A stretch of DNA of 64,000 bases from Chionis minor. Lineage: Eukaryota > Chordata > Aves > Charadriiformes > Chionididae. The stretch lies in the NCBI GenBank assembly GCA_013398295.1, contig VZSF01006565.1, forward strand, positions 94,518 through 158,517, written 5' to 3'. Position 1 is the first letter of the stretch. Each line of letters begins with the position of its first letter. The position numbers and the translations under genes were made by a program. The notes beneath the pieces were generated by a model. It had not been told where the DNA came from, did not search any database, and was given only the letters and a program-made list of their open reading frames with translations. Shown one piece after another: positions 26,191-37,290 of the stretch.

Positions 26191-28084
26191 GATCGCAAAC
26201 ACTGCTGGTGGCAAGAGAGTCACATCCAGCCCTGAAGTAGCACAGGAGAAGTCCTCACAAATCCCCGGAGTATTTAGGAACACTTCCTTTCCAGAAAAGT
26301 CATCTATTCCCCCACAAGTGGAATGCTAACACAGGATATTACAGAACACAACTGCCACGTTTAGAGGGAGATCCAAACAACTGTCCGTGAGTCAGGATGG
26401 GTCGGTGCCAGCCGGTCATGAGCTCTCTCCATGCTTCGGAAGAGTTCAAGCAGGACAAGCAGCAGTTCTTCAAGCCCTGCAGTCACTGATTTCAGGTGCT
26501 GTGTTGATCTCATCTGATATCCTCTAGTACCTAAGCAGACAGCACACCATCTTTAGAATAAAATGGTAAAATTCCCTCGAACTGACGCACCATGAACAAG
26601 CGCTGATAAGAAAACATTAATATCGGTCTTTCGAATCACAGGTGACCATCTATGAAGGAACCAGGAGAATCTGCCACTGAAACACTGAAAATTTAATCAG
26701 CATATGAGCATTTTCAAGTGCAGCTTTCTTCTGGAGAATTCACTACAAGATCTTTTTCTCCAGGCTCTTCCTGAAAGACGCTGTTGACTCAACACAAATG
26801 TACTGCACAGAAAACTGACGGATCTCTCGCACCGCCGTGTCGCAAAACCAACAGTCCCAAACTAAATTTTGGCAGACTTTAGTTCTCTCTAAATATGCAA
26901 GTGCCAGTCCCATAAACCTTCTAAGCTTTTTTCCTCTCGTTGTAAATCACATTCCCAATGTTTTACTTACCTATTATTGCTAGCAAAGATGACAATATAG
27001 GTACGGCATCAACAACGCAGTTGCTTTTTTTGATTGTCTCTCAACACAAAAGCAAACACATTTTAACTACTGAATAGAAGTGCCTGCAGCCATACAGCTT
27101 TGCTGCTCCGCGTCTCTTTTTAGGTTAATTTTATTATATTTTTCAAGCCAGCCAACTGTCATGAGCATAGTGTAATGTTTTTCAGATATTCTTCCATGAT
27201 AAATTTAGTATCTTAATTTCAAGTTCTGAAGTCAAATGTATTGTATTACGTATTGTACGTATTGTATTACGTATTATTATTGTATTAATGTATTTACACA
27301 CATACGCCACACATTTAAAGACAGAGAGGTCTTTTGAAAACTGAAACCAGGAGAACAGAAAGAGAAGGACCTTAAAAAAGCAGTGGACTAAAGCATCATT
27401 AAATAATCATTTAAAAAACCAGTATCAGATAAAACAGAACAATACAAAGGTTTGACAAAATTGTCCAAGGAAAAAGTAACAGGCGTTTTTTCTTTTTAGA
27501 GAAAAATCTGAAATTATTCAAGTTGCATCATTTGTCTGCTAAATTTATCCACCAACAGCAGCCGGTTAGAAGCGCCCAGCTAAACCAGTCTCCCAGCTCT
27601 TGAAAATAAGAATTTTGTGAGCATTTTTAGGAGGCCACACCAGAATCAAGATTGCACTTTCTGTCACAGTTTTCGTGCTTAAGAGACCAAAACTGCCACG
27701 TGTGAAACCTTTTGCTTCCCTGGCACAATAATCTCTTTTGCAGATGGTTGCAAGGGTTGATTGTCTGAAGGACTGAAATTCAGGGAATATCTAAGACAGC
27801 TTATGGATCCATTTGCTCCCATAATTTGAGGAAAAGCCAATAAAAGCTTCTGTTTCAGTAACCAGTGAACGATTACTGCACAGGATTTTCAAAACTTCCC
27901 AAGTCACTTTGAAAACAGAGCTCAAAATGTTAAGCTCCAGGTACTCCGGACATTTTACTATTTTCTTTTTAAGATGGCTGGGGTAAAAAAAAGATGTTGT
28001 TACTATCAGACAGTGAACTTCCCACAATAAAAGCTCAGCATCATTATGTGACAAAAGGGGTTAACTTATCAAATCCCATTAGAC
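26191..28084. other. Noncoding unique sequence, no gene seen
   Basis: No exon or transposon is recognised. A small tangled repeat of the units GTATTACG and TATTGTA lies at about 27238-27293. Otherwise this is AT-rich unique DNA. Confidence 0.65.
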
Positions 28085-28245
28085 TATAATCAAGGGCCTC
28101 TGTATTCAGCTTCTGCCCTTGCTTGCATTTGTCAAGGGATGATAACAGACGGCTTACAAACTCTATTCTCATTACTAATTCATTTTTTCACACACCTGTT
28201 AATTATTTGCAGCACATAATTATTAACAAAAACCATGCATCAAAG
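28085..28245. promoter_or_regulatory. Candidate conserved noncoding element
   Basis: Unique, repeat-free sequence with an E-box CACCTG (28193-28198) directly abutting TTAATTA (28199-28205). A GATAA-type site lies near 28141 and a further TAATTATTAA string near 28218-28227. An E-box touching a homeodomain site is typical of developmental enhancers. Conservation cannot be tested here. Confidence 0.3.
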
Positions 28246-28331
28246 AGGTTATTTGGATATATTGTCACCCACATCTAATTTATGCCAGTGGAGAAAACCA
28301 TAAATATATTTCAATGTGCCTAGAAAGTGGA

Positions 28332-28378
28332 GGGGGGGGGGCGGACATGACTTGGGGAGAGAGTTGGGTGGGTGGGTG
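28332..28378 (+). repeat. G-rich tract with quadruplex potential
   Basis: A run of ten G's (28332-28341) is followed by a GGGG run and then GGGTGGGTGGGTG. At least five G-runs of three or more lie within about 47 bases on the plus strand, so one or more G-quadruplex folds are plausible. Length variation between individuals is likely. Confidence 0.75.
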
Positions 28379-28582
28379 TGTTTTATGCAGCTTTTCTTTC
28401 TTTTAAAGTGCAAGTTAAAATTATTTACCAGGCAAAGCATTGTCTAGCCGTGCATCCTCACCCAGTCTGGATCAACATTGTGAGAGCGTGGTTGTAAAAA
28501 TTTAGTGGAAAAGGTAAAAAACCCCAACCGTAATTCGATAAATCAAGATTCTTGATGCTTCTAGCTGTAAAGTGTCTACTAC

Positions 28583-28671
28583 TGGAATTAAAAAAAACCA
28601 AAACCAAAACAAAACACCAAAGAAACCCACAAAACACCAAAAAAAAAACCCCAGAAGGGGTTTTAATTCCA
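28583..28671. repeat. Inverted repeat enclosing an A/C-only tract
   Basis: Perfect 11-bp arms, TGGAATTAAAA (28583-28593) and TTTTAATTCCA (28661-28671), flank about 67 bases that are almost entirely A and C on the plus strand, with a single G at 28622 before the right-hand hairpin. The right arm also takes part in a competing local hairpin, AAAACCCC-AGAA-GGGGTTTT, at 28645-28664. No target-site duplication or transposase relation is apparent. The element could be a decayed miniature element or a chance structure that grew around low-complexity DNA. Confidence 0.6.
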
Positions 28672-31019
28672 AAGTTCTGGATAAAGTCCAGCAGGGACAG
28701 TTAAACCCTATTACCTTTTATGAAGTTTCAATTGCCAATAACGTTCTCTGTGTCTCGTTGTAACAGGCTGCTGCAGTGGTGTCTGCTTAACATCGCCTCA
28801 AACAAATAGAGCAAAGACAAATTCTGCAAAATTTGTTATAATTTCTATAAAGAGCATATGGAGACCCAGTTATACTGCTTAAGATCACTGTCATTTATAA
28901 AAGCACTACAGAAAGAGAAAAGGCCTTTTAAAAATGTAACTGATGGCTCTTCCTCTCAAAATACATCATGTTGTCAGGAACTTAAGAAAATACATAAAAG
29001 GGCAACCCACTGGCAAAGGAAACATAACACAACATTTTGCTTCTATTCTTAGACTTCCCCACTGTCTGTCTCCCAGCTTCAAAGGCTAACAAACTTTGGA
29101 GCAAGGCTTACAGAAAAGGAATTAAATTAAAATTATCAACCCCATGAAAACCAGGCGGCCAAAGCATTTAGTGGAAGTGGACTAAATTCCCGTTCCTTGG
29201 GGAGTGAGAAACTTTAAATCAGCAGTGGATCAGGGATGAGTAAATGTGATCTGACAAAGCTGGACATAGGATATTGCCTTCCTGGAGCACCAGAGAACCG
29301 ATCAGAGCTTCTTAAGAGGGAGAGCAAGACGTCCAAGCGAGACATACTCACCATCTGGCAACACGGACATGGGGATAAATTTGGATCTCAATATTTGAAA
29401 GACTGCGTAGGAGACTGGGAGATCTTTTCTAAAATCTGCGTTTCTTGGGAGGTACTTACAGCACTCACCATTCAAATCACGCTTTTCTGCCCATCGTTTT
29501 GAAGAGATTCAGTATTTTCACTTGAGTCGTCACCATGCACTACAGAGCTGGTTAAGCATCACATCTGAAGTCTGATTTAGAGCTCCGTTCTACCGTTGTG
29601 TAAAATCAGATCAACACTTTTCTAAACACAGCTCAGTTGGTCAGCAAGAGTTGTTAGGAAGCAATGAACTTCCAGTAGCGTTTTCCAAGAAGCACAAAGA
29701 ATTCAACTGGTTAAATTCAAAATTTTAATATAAAACCCCTTCTTTTTTTATATGCATCTTTTGATAGTCATACACTATCACAAAAAAAAGATAGTTTTGT
29801 TGTTACAGCTATCATCACGGTTGTGCAAACAACACCAGAAGTCTCCAGAAATCTTACGTTACTTGTAACTTCCAGGTTTGGTTTTCCTTACACTTGCTTT
29901 TAGCTTCCTCTCAAGAGAATTTTTAAGCTCAGGTCTGGTGCTATGTAACCATTTTCATATAGTGCCTGATCCCATCACAGCAAGTTTCCCGCTGTCAACG
30001 CTGCAGTGTGTTCCTCTACATAACTCCTGGTTTTTCAAAGGCATTGTAAGAAAAAAAAACATTTCAGATACATAAGAATTACATTTTTGTGATTAAAATT
30101 GCAATCAGAGTATTAAACTTGGCAGGCAAGTCTTCAAGTGGGTCCTTCTAACATTAAGTTTTATCAGCAGCTGTATTGCTTCTCTATAGTTTTTAGCCCC
30201 AAACCTTTCAGATTCAACACTTTTTAGGAGAAACTGACACTTCTATAAAAATTCAACAGCCCAAGGATTCAACGGCAAGGAAAGTAATCAACATTAGGAG
30301 AGAAGATACATTTTCTTTTTTAAAAAGTTGATTCAAGGCATACATTAAGGGTCCATGCAAACCAAATCAGACACCTCCAATCCAGCTTTCTAAATATTTC
30401 CTCATCTAAAACAGAATGTAAAAAACATCTGCTGCCAAAAGGTGCGTACTTTCCTTTCCAGTCCCTTGTAATGCAGTTCCGTAAGGTAGCGTGGTGCTGA
30501 ATAGTAGGACAGATAATGTTCCTTGTTGAAAAAGGAACAAAAATCCAGTCTTAATAGCATGAATAAAAGACTCTTTTGCCAGTCTCCAGAAGAGCAGAAG
30601 GAAAGTAAGACCTCAAAGCAATTTTAACACTAAACAGTGATAGCAAAAAGTGAATACGGGGTAATCTAATTTAATTCTGTTAACAGTAACATATCACAAC
30701 AGACTCTCAACATTTCATTCTGTAAAAAGTAACATATAACAAATTTTGAAAAAGAACGTAGCCAAATAACAACAATAAAAAGAAAACTTCTACTGACCAA
30801 GCATCTCTTTTCCACAAAATAGCCTCAGGTATATTTAGGGGTTTTTAAAAGAGATACCTGTTGAAGTGTTAAGGAAAACTGAAACGTACACAGTTATTTC
30901 AGTTATCTCTTTACATAAAGGGAGTGTGTTCACTCATTAAAATCTAACTTGCAAGGACAAGAAAGTTTAAGAAATTAAAACCTCTTCTTTGTTCAAAAGC
31001 CTTGCCAGTTTCTGTTCTC
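28672..31019. other. Noncoding unique sequence, no gene seen
   Basis: AT-rich sequence with open frames no longer than 88 codons (29236-29502, plus strand) and no recognised domain. No repeat family is recognised. Confidence 0.65.
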
Positions 31020-31500
31020 AGTGATTTATTTAAATAAAATGTTAAGTAGTAGGTGTTAATAAAATTACACATGTGATAAAATGACTATTCTTTTAAAATC
31101 TGATCTGTAATAAATTTTATAAATTCTGATTGCTAGTTATTCAAGCTGTCAAAGCTTTGCCAACAATAGCCAGCAGAGGTCTATTACTGAAGTAGTATTA
31201 ATATAGACATCATCACCAATTCAAAGCAGATAATAAAGGACTGACACATTTATTATCATTATTAATTAACAGTTTTCTGAGATGGAATTAAATCAATATG
31301 CTGCTCTGATATCATTTTAACTAGTTATGCAAATCAAACATTTAGAGCCCATGAAAGGATATAAATGCCATTCAAAATTCACTTCACACTTATTACTGTA
31401 ATATCAGAACTTTCAGGCTTTGCTAGTAAAAAAAGGACTTAATGCTCATTTAATTACACTCAGACATAAAGCTTATGGAATGAAAGTTGAAATAGCTGAT
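31020..31500. promoter_or_regulatory. Candidate conserved noncoding element, AT-rich
   Basis: A very AT-rich stretch of unique sequence with many homeodomain-type cores (TTAATTAAC at 31262, TTTAATTA at about 31450) and an octamer ATGCAAAT at 31327-31334. It contains no microsatellite or transposon signature. This texture is common in conserved noncoding blocks of gene deserts but is also compatible with neutral AT-rich DNA. Confidence 0.25.
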
Positions 31501-31889
31501 TAGTTAGGAAGTCACAGTAAGGCTATAACACTAGGGATAGACAATGAGATAATAATGTGAAAATGCAGAGCTTTTGCTCAGAGTTGTTCTGGCAGATCCT
31601 ATTAAAAAGAACAATGACATGTGTAGGAGAAAATGTTTTAAAATTACGAACTTGAAGAATCTTTCCTAAAGCTAGGAGAAAAAAGAAACCATTAGTTGTC
31701 ACTTACATAAATAGAAAAATGCTATGTTACATCGTGCAACATTTTTCTAATTATGCGAATACAATATTTCATCTTTTAGATGGGAAATTTTAACTATTTG
31801 TCTGCATAAACAACAACATTAAAGGACCTTCGTTGTCAGAATAACATTTTGATCCAGATGCTAGCAGAGAATTAGCCTGGCAAAGGTGT
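31501..31889. other. Noncoding unique sequence
   Basis: AT-rich, with no feature I can name. Confidence 0.6.
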
Positions 31890-32450
31890 CCTGACTGATG
31901 CCGTTGGAGGTGACAGCCTGACAGATTAAGGAGCCCACAGTAAGGTCGGCGTTGAGACCGAGCTGGTTAGCAACAGCAAGCCCATGGCTAACCACACTGG
32001 CCAAATGAGGTCAGGTTCATCTCAACCCTTCCAGCACCACGGTAAAAGAGCATCTCTGAGAAGCCCTCATCACGAGACAAACCAAAGATGGCGGATAACG
32101 AAAAGGAGAACAGAAAAAGACCCAGGAGTCTTTTGATCTTGTGCATCTTTGATCTTTGGTCTTCTGCATCAAGCGCAAGAGCGCGGCGTAAGGACCTCGT
32201 TTCGCCACTGCCAAGTACTCCACTTCAACAGGCTTCCCAGCAGCTCGGGATCTCACAAGTTCTACGCAGTCTGCAGCGCAGAAGACACCGAGGAAGCTCG
32301 AGCTTTGCCTCTTCACTGTGAATATCCATCAGACCACAACATTGGGATCTTTACCTAGATTCTCCCTGCAAATGTTAAGCCTCTCAGCCTCGCTGACTGC
32401 ACGCCTGCCTGACTTCCACAACGGTACGCTGGGCTTGACGCTCAATGTGG
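31890..32450. other. CpG-richer segment, unidentified
   Basis: Compared with its AT-rich flanks this block is abruptly richer in G+C and CpG (about six CpGs in 32161-32220 and about four in 32400-32445). Two overlapping open frames occur on opposite strands: 32088-32321 plus (77 codons, starting in the context AAAGATGGCGG, a strong Kozak match) and 32017-32316 minus (99 codons). Neither product is recognised, and mirror-image openness on both strands often reflects base composition rather than coding. The sharp compositional edges suggest an inserted element such as an old LTR or retrocopy, but I found no LTR ends, poly-A tail or known family block. Confidence 0.35.
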
Positions 32451-34982
32451 AACTTGGGAAGAGTGTGGGAAAGGAAGGGAACTGACAGACTTCTCCCTGA
32501 AAGCAACACCTAATTTTATCATGTTCACAAAACAATAGCTTTGGCAACCCAGGAAGATTTCTCCATTCAGTATGTTCCATACTCCAGGGACAGTTCTCAG
32601 CCTAAGTCTTAAGATGAGCAGTCACAGAATAGATTTATTTGCTGGGAAAAAAAAAAGGATCCTGTGCTCACTCCAGCAAAGCAGGAACTCAGAGGACGAG
32701 GTAGTGTTTTTGGAGGCTAAAAGGCTGCATCAGAAAGGCAACAGACTATTTCTGCAAAGTAACTCAGATCTCATTGTTCAAAAGTATCCATCACGAGTTA
32801 AAAAGCGATGCATAAAAGCAAAAAGGTTAGAATTTTATTAAAATGGTAAAAAAGCAACTTGAAGGATTCCTACCATTAGATGAATTAACATCTCAGTAAC
32901 TGAAAACATTAGGTTTGCTAAATCACCTGACATCCATCAATCAATAAAGTGAGGGCAACCGCGTTCTGTCAAAGGTAAGGGTACAATTGAACTCTCATCT
33001 CAACATTCTTTCCTGACTCGTTTTATGATTAGCGAGAAGCCTCACTAGTAGCCAGAAGAGAATTTAGACCTACGAACGGAAGACGGATGAGTCAGCAGTC
33101 TTCAATGAGGAACCCATTCGGGCTGACACGTCACAGAATTTTGTAGTTGGCCAGATCACTAACTTTCAAATCCACTTGGAAAAAAGTTCTCTCTTGTTGC
33201 ACTGTCTGTACTCCAAAACCAGAATGTGCCGTCCCATGATAAATCCCTTTTTGCATCATGTGTCAAAACATGTACTTTAGGCACTAACCAAATAACCAAA
33301 TTTCATGTCCAGAGTGCGCTCACAAGCTTAAATAACTGCTCACCAATCTTTTTTCCGCGTTCAACAATCCTGCAGCAGCAGAAGTCTGTCAAACACCAGT
33401 CAAACCATCGAATATGCTGGCTCAGTTACCAGGTGAAGAGGGCACCACAGACAGGAGGATGAGGAAGCAACCTAGAAGTGCCCCTTGGAGCACACAAAGC
33501 AGTTTAGACAACAGCCATTTTTTATAGTGTGTAAGTGGAGTATTTTACTTGCCAATGATCTGGGTTTTCAAAATTATTTGGTTTAGATGAGACCTTCTTA
33601 CCAAGGCATTTTTTGAAGGCATTCTTACACCTGCTAGAGCCCCCAGAAAGCCCGGTATAAATATTTGCTGGCTTTATCTCTGGTATGGAATGGGAAAAAC
33701 ATCTTTTTTCAAAATCCACACCTTATCACCATTTTGAAAGTAGAGCTATAATTATCTCAAAACTTAAAATTATCAACAGCTGCTTCATTTGGAAGTAGTG
33801 AAAGGGAAAAAGCTTTGCACCATACAAAGAACTTGAACAGCTGGGTAAATCTTACCTACCTTTAACAATGCCATCAATCCCACCAGAGAGACAGTCGAGT
33901 CATAGCACCTTTGTGACAAATACTTCATGTCTATTGCCCTCAGCTCTCTAGTGCCCTGTAGCTGCTTAAGAGGACAGAACAGTTTGTCACCAGGAAGGCT
34001 GATGCTGTGCACTACCAGTATTAGGTTGAGACCTAAGGATCTAAGAGATTTTTCTTTCAGTAACTGGGCTGAGGGGATGTAGCTAACCAGAAGAGCTATC
34101 AACTGAAGCCCTTCTCTGAAAGTGGGGAACGAAGCACGTTGACTATTCTGACTGCAGACCCACTCACCAAGTAAATCCCAAATTACTCACGTAAGTCATA
34201 AAGAAGCACTAATAGAATCATACAACCATAGCTAGAGACCAGGAATTAAAGGAGAAGAAGGATGGGGGGGGAGGTGGATTTCTCAACTGAAAAGAACACA
34301 ATGCAATTTGAAGACTGGCTTGCATAAGAGTAAGGTTGTGCTGCTCCAGCCTCTACATCTACGCGAAACTCTGAGCTGGTAGAGGGAAAAAAACGTTGGC
34401 AAGTATGGGGGATATCTTCCTCAAAACCCTGTGTTCCATTTCCAAGTGGTATTTCCTTTAACAGCCCAAGAGACAGAAGAGCGAAGGACAACACAGCTGG
34501 GATGGGCGCTCGCAGTAAAGCAGACTGTCAATATCCAACGCAGGAATCTCACTGCAACTTGTTTACTTCTCCCACCTTCATGTCAGAAAAAGGGGGAAAT
34601 GTTTTTCTCTGGGCTCACTTCCCTCCAGGACAACTTTCTCACACAAAACTGCCATAGCAAACACGGTATTCTCCACACAAGCTGGAAAGTTATGGTGTTA
34701 GTTCTGAAGACTTTCCACTTGCAAGTTCCTATTACTGAAACAAAGCAGGTAATAGTCTGGTGGGAGAAAAACAGGACTTGAATTTTGCATGGAAAGATGG
34801 CAGAGAGAGTACACACAGTGCAGCAATCATACATACAGAAAAAACACTACAGGGGTTTTTTAATTCCTAATGTCTCACTCGGTTCACAAGCAAATCGGAT
34901 GTCAGCTGTGTTAATACAGCAAATACACAAATACACTGAAGAAGTAGTAATCTTTCATTAAAAAAAAAATCACCACCATCCT

Positions 34983-35003
34983 CCCCCCCCCCCCAAAAAA
35001 AAA
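34983..35003 (+). repeat. Homopolymer junction C12 then A9
   Basis: Twelve C's are followed directly by nine A's. It is probably hypervariable and difficult to sequence accurately. Confidence 0.85.
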
Positions 35004-36719
35004 CAACCCAAGCCAAAAAGACAGGCAAACAAAAAACCTCTTAACTCCTAAGAATGCCATTCAACCAGCTATCACTTCTGCGCACACCAGTAGCTCCAAC
35101 ACAAGTGAAGGAGGGGTTTAGTACAAAAGCTTCTCTAACATAGAAGGTCAAGCTGAAATCCTGCTTAGGTCAAAAGGGACAATGAAATGCCAGATCTCTT
35201 CCTATCACTCGGGTTCTGTTCTAAGACTACCACTCTTTGAGTAATCACTCAGCTTATCTGCTAATTCTTGGCAAAAAAAGGCCCCAAACTGGAACAAATC
35301 GGAGTACGCTTTGGCCAACACTAAAGTACTGGAGGAGCTGAATGCCAAACGTGGCAATTACTTCTCAATACCTCTGGTCTAGGTTGCTTGCAAGCAAAGT
35401 CTTTTTTTTACACGATCGCTACAATCACTGAGCAGGAACAGGAAAAAAAAAAAAATCATCCTCCTCTACCTCTCAATGACACCGCAAGCCTTCTCCTCCA
35501 ACCCAAACCCTTCAGGCAGAACTGAACGGTAGGGAAAAAAGACCGATGCACAAAGTCAAAAATTCAGCAAGCCACTAGCCAAAAATAACCTGGGAATAAC
35601 ATTACAGAAGAGGGTTTTTTAGATCACTTTTCTCTTACAATAGTCATAAAACACCAGATACCTTAACCCCCCTAAGAAAGTGACACAAAGTTTTCATCCA
35701 TATTGTATCTTCCAATACAAAAACTGTGATACTTGCAAGCTACTTAGAATGACAGGAAATAGGTATCCACTTTGGTTGTATTAGCTAAAACTGAAATAAC
35801 ACTCTTTCAAATAGTCAGATGCTCCATTACCAGATGCCGTGACGATCGATCCATAAAAGAGAACAGAATTCCTGAAAAGAGAACAGCTCAGGAAGATTGT
35901 CCATTGTCAGACAGTTTGTCATAAAGTTTAAGGCATTATTTTTGAATTTCTAAAATTTGTCCAATTAATTTTAAATAGGGACATTGAATTTCATCAGTAC
36001 TTATGGGCATTTTTTTAAAACTTCACTAAATATCAATTGCTTAGCATGCTTGTTACCCTTGTTAAAGTCTCATCAAATCAAAGTCTCTAGAGGAAATCAT
36101 AGAATACTCATCCATACTCTCCTGAAACCTGAAAAGCATTCCCAATTAACTTTCCAAACCCAGTCTTCTCTGATGACAAAGCTCGGCTCCCCCTGCTCAG
36201 ACAAAGCAGCAAACCTTTCAGGAAGCTTGAGTAAGGAACCAGTAACGAGGACAGGATTGATCGAGTACAAAAATCAAGAAATTATTCATTTGTATATGAA
36301 GAGAAATTAAGAGAAAGCCAGGAGGCAACAGAAACTCATCTGACATGGAGATGGGAACCAGGATGACTCCAAAGAGAAGCCAGGAAGCGGGAATGGTGAG
36401 GAACAGCTAGATGCAGAAAGGTAGAGAGAGATGAAGTCTGAAGGTAGAAAGGAAAGATTTGTGCTTCACTGTGTCTTCCACATGAAACTCCTTTCCACAT
36501 TCTTACTGAGGGGTTCCCTAGTTTTTGTTCATAAATACCTGTGAATTGACTGGTAGTACATGTCCCCTTTTGACCTTTTTCCTGCACCTACCCAACACGA
36601 AGGATGGCAAGTCATGCATGCCATTATCACGCTCCCTCCAGGGATGTATCCATTACGCAGACTCCAACCCTGATAAAGAAGCATGCAGTGATGCAATCTT
36701 CTATTAGTTCTGGTTTGGG

Positions 36720-36766
36720 TTTTTTTTTTTTTAAAAAAAAAAAAGAGAGAGAGAGAGAGCGCGCGC
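36720..36766 (+). repeat. Compound simple repeat T13-A12-(GA)n-(CG)n
   Basis: Thirteen T's, then twelve A's, then about seven GA units and a short GCGCGC run. The T/A part is a perfect inverted repeat that can form a 12-bp cruciform stem with no loop. The GA part is purine-only and the GC part alternates purine and pyrimidine, so three different structure-prone tracts are adjacent. Confidence 0.9.
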
Positions 36767-37180
36767 ACTTAGTTACCCATACATGTGTTTGGGTAACTGG
36801 AAAACCTGGCAACCCCAGTATGGCTGAAAGGTACCTTAATGATAACAACGCATCATTAGCATTACGCATCGGTCACTCTGCACAGCAGCTCTGCACTAGC
36901 TGTTATTTGGAAGGCATTAGTGCAGTTCTCCATTCTTCCTCAAATAAAACACAATCCAAAACAAGAGTATTCTTTAACTTATGTGTCATTTTGAGTTACT
37001 ATTTTGATATGACAATACTATCTAAAATAATTCCCTTTATAGGACTGCAATCCAGAGAAATAATGTTTGCAGATGTATTCATCAATGAGCATGAAACCTG
37101 GATTCCTGTTCCTTACGTTATCAAGCAACTTAAATGTTAATGTAGTAAAGCCTCAAGGTCAATGTGAGTGCCAGTACCAT

Positions 37181-37290
37181 CCTCCTGGTTTCACAGATAG
37201 GGAACTGAAGCATAGGCAGGTTAAGTGACATGCCCAAGGTCCAAAAAAAAAAAGGAATATACGTGAAGACACAGCGTCAGCCTCTCATTC
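37181..37290 (-). mobile_element. MIR-type SINE remnant (minus strand)
   Basis: Read on the minus strand, 37181-37242 contains the classic MIR 3' half. The diagnostic blocks are a CCTTGGGCATGTCACTTAAC stretch, then CTGCCTATGCTTCAGTTCCC, then TATCTGTGAAACC. These correspond closely to the MIR CTTGGGCAAGTCACTTAACC and CTCAGTTTCCTCATCTGTAAAA consensus. Beyond an 11-base A-run (37243-37253), further weaker similarity (plus-strand GTGAAGACACAGCGTCAG) may be the adjacent MIR core region. MIR is a tRNA-derived SINE family that spread early in amniote history and is sparse in birds. The exact 5' limit is uncertain. Confidence 0.75.

Larger units (their letters stand above)
32451..37164. other. Noncoding sequence, no gene seen
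   Basis: About 4.7 kb without supported genes. It holds a C12-A9 homopolymer junction at 34983-35003, a 13-base A-run near 35443 and the compound repeat at 36720. The longest open frame of the whole window (36604-37140, 178 codons, plus) runs straight through that compound repeat, giving a Phe-Lys-Arg-Glu-rich stretch, and has no recognised domain. Confidence 0.6.

Noticed and set aside
34210..34245. ATAGAATCATACAACCATAG string, possible CR1 antisense tail
   Set aside because: Only the short tail-like part matches; the adjoining CR1 block is absent, so this is not enough to call an element. Similar short strings near 10393, 36098 and 51435 were rejected for the same reason.
36604..37140. 178-codon plus-strand open frame, the longest in the window
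   Set aside because: It is kept open by translating through the T/A/GA/GC simple repeat, has no recognised domain, and its neighbours show no exon structure.
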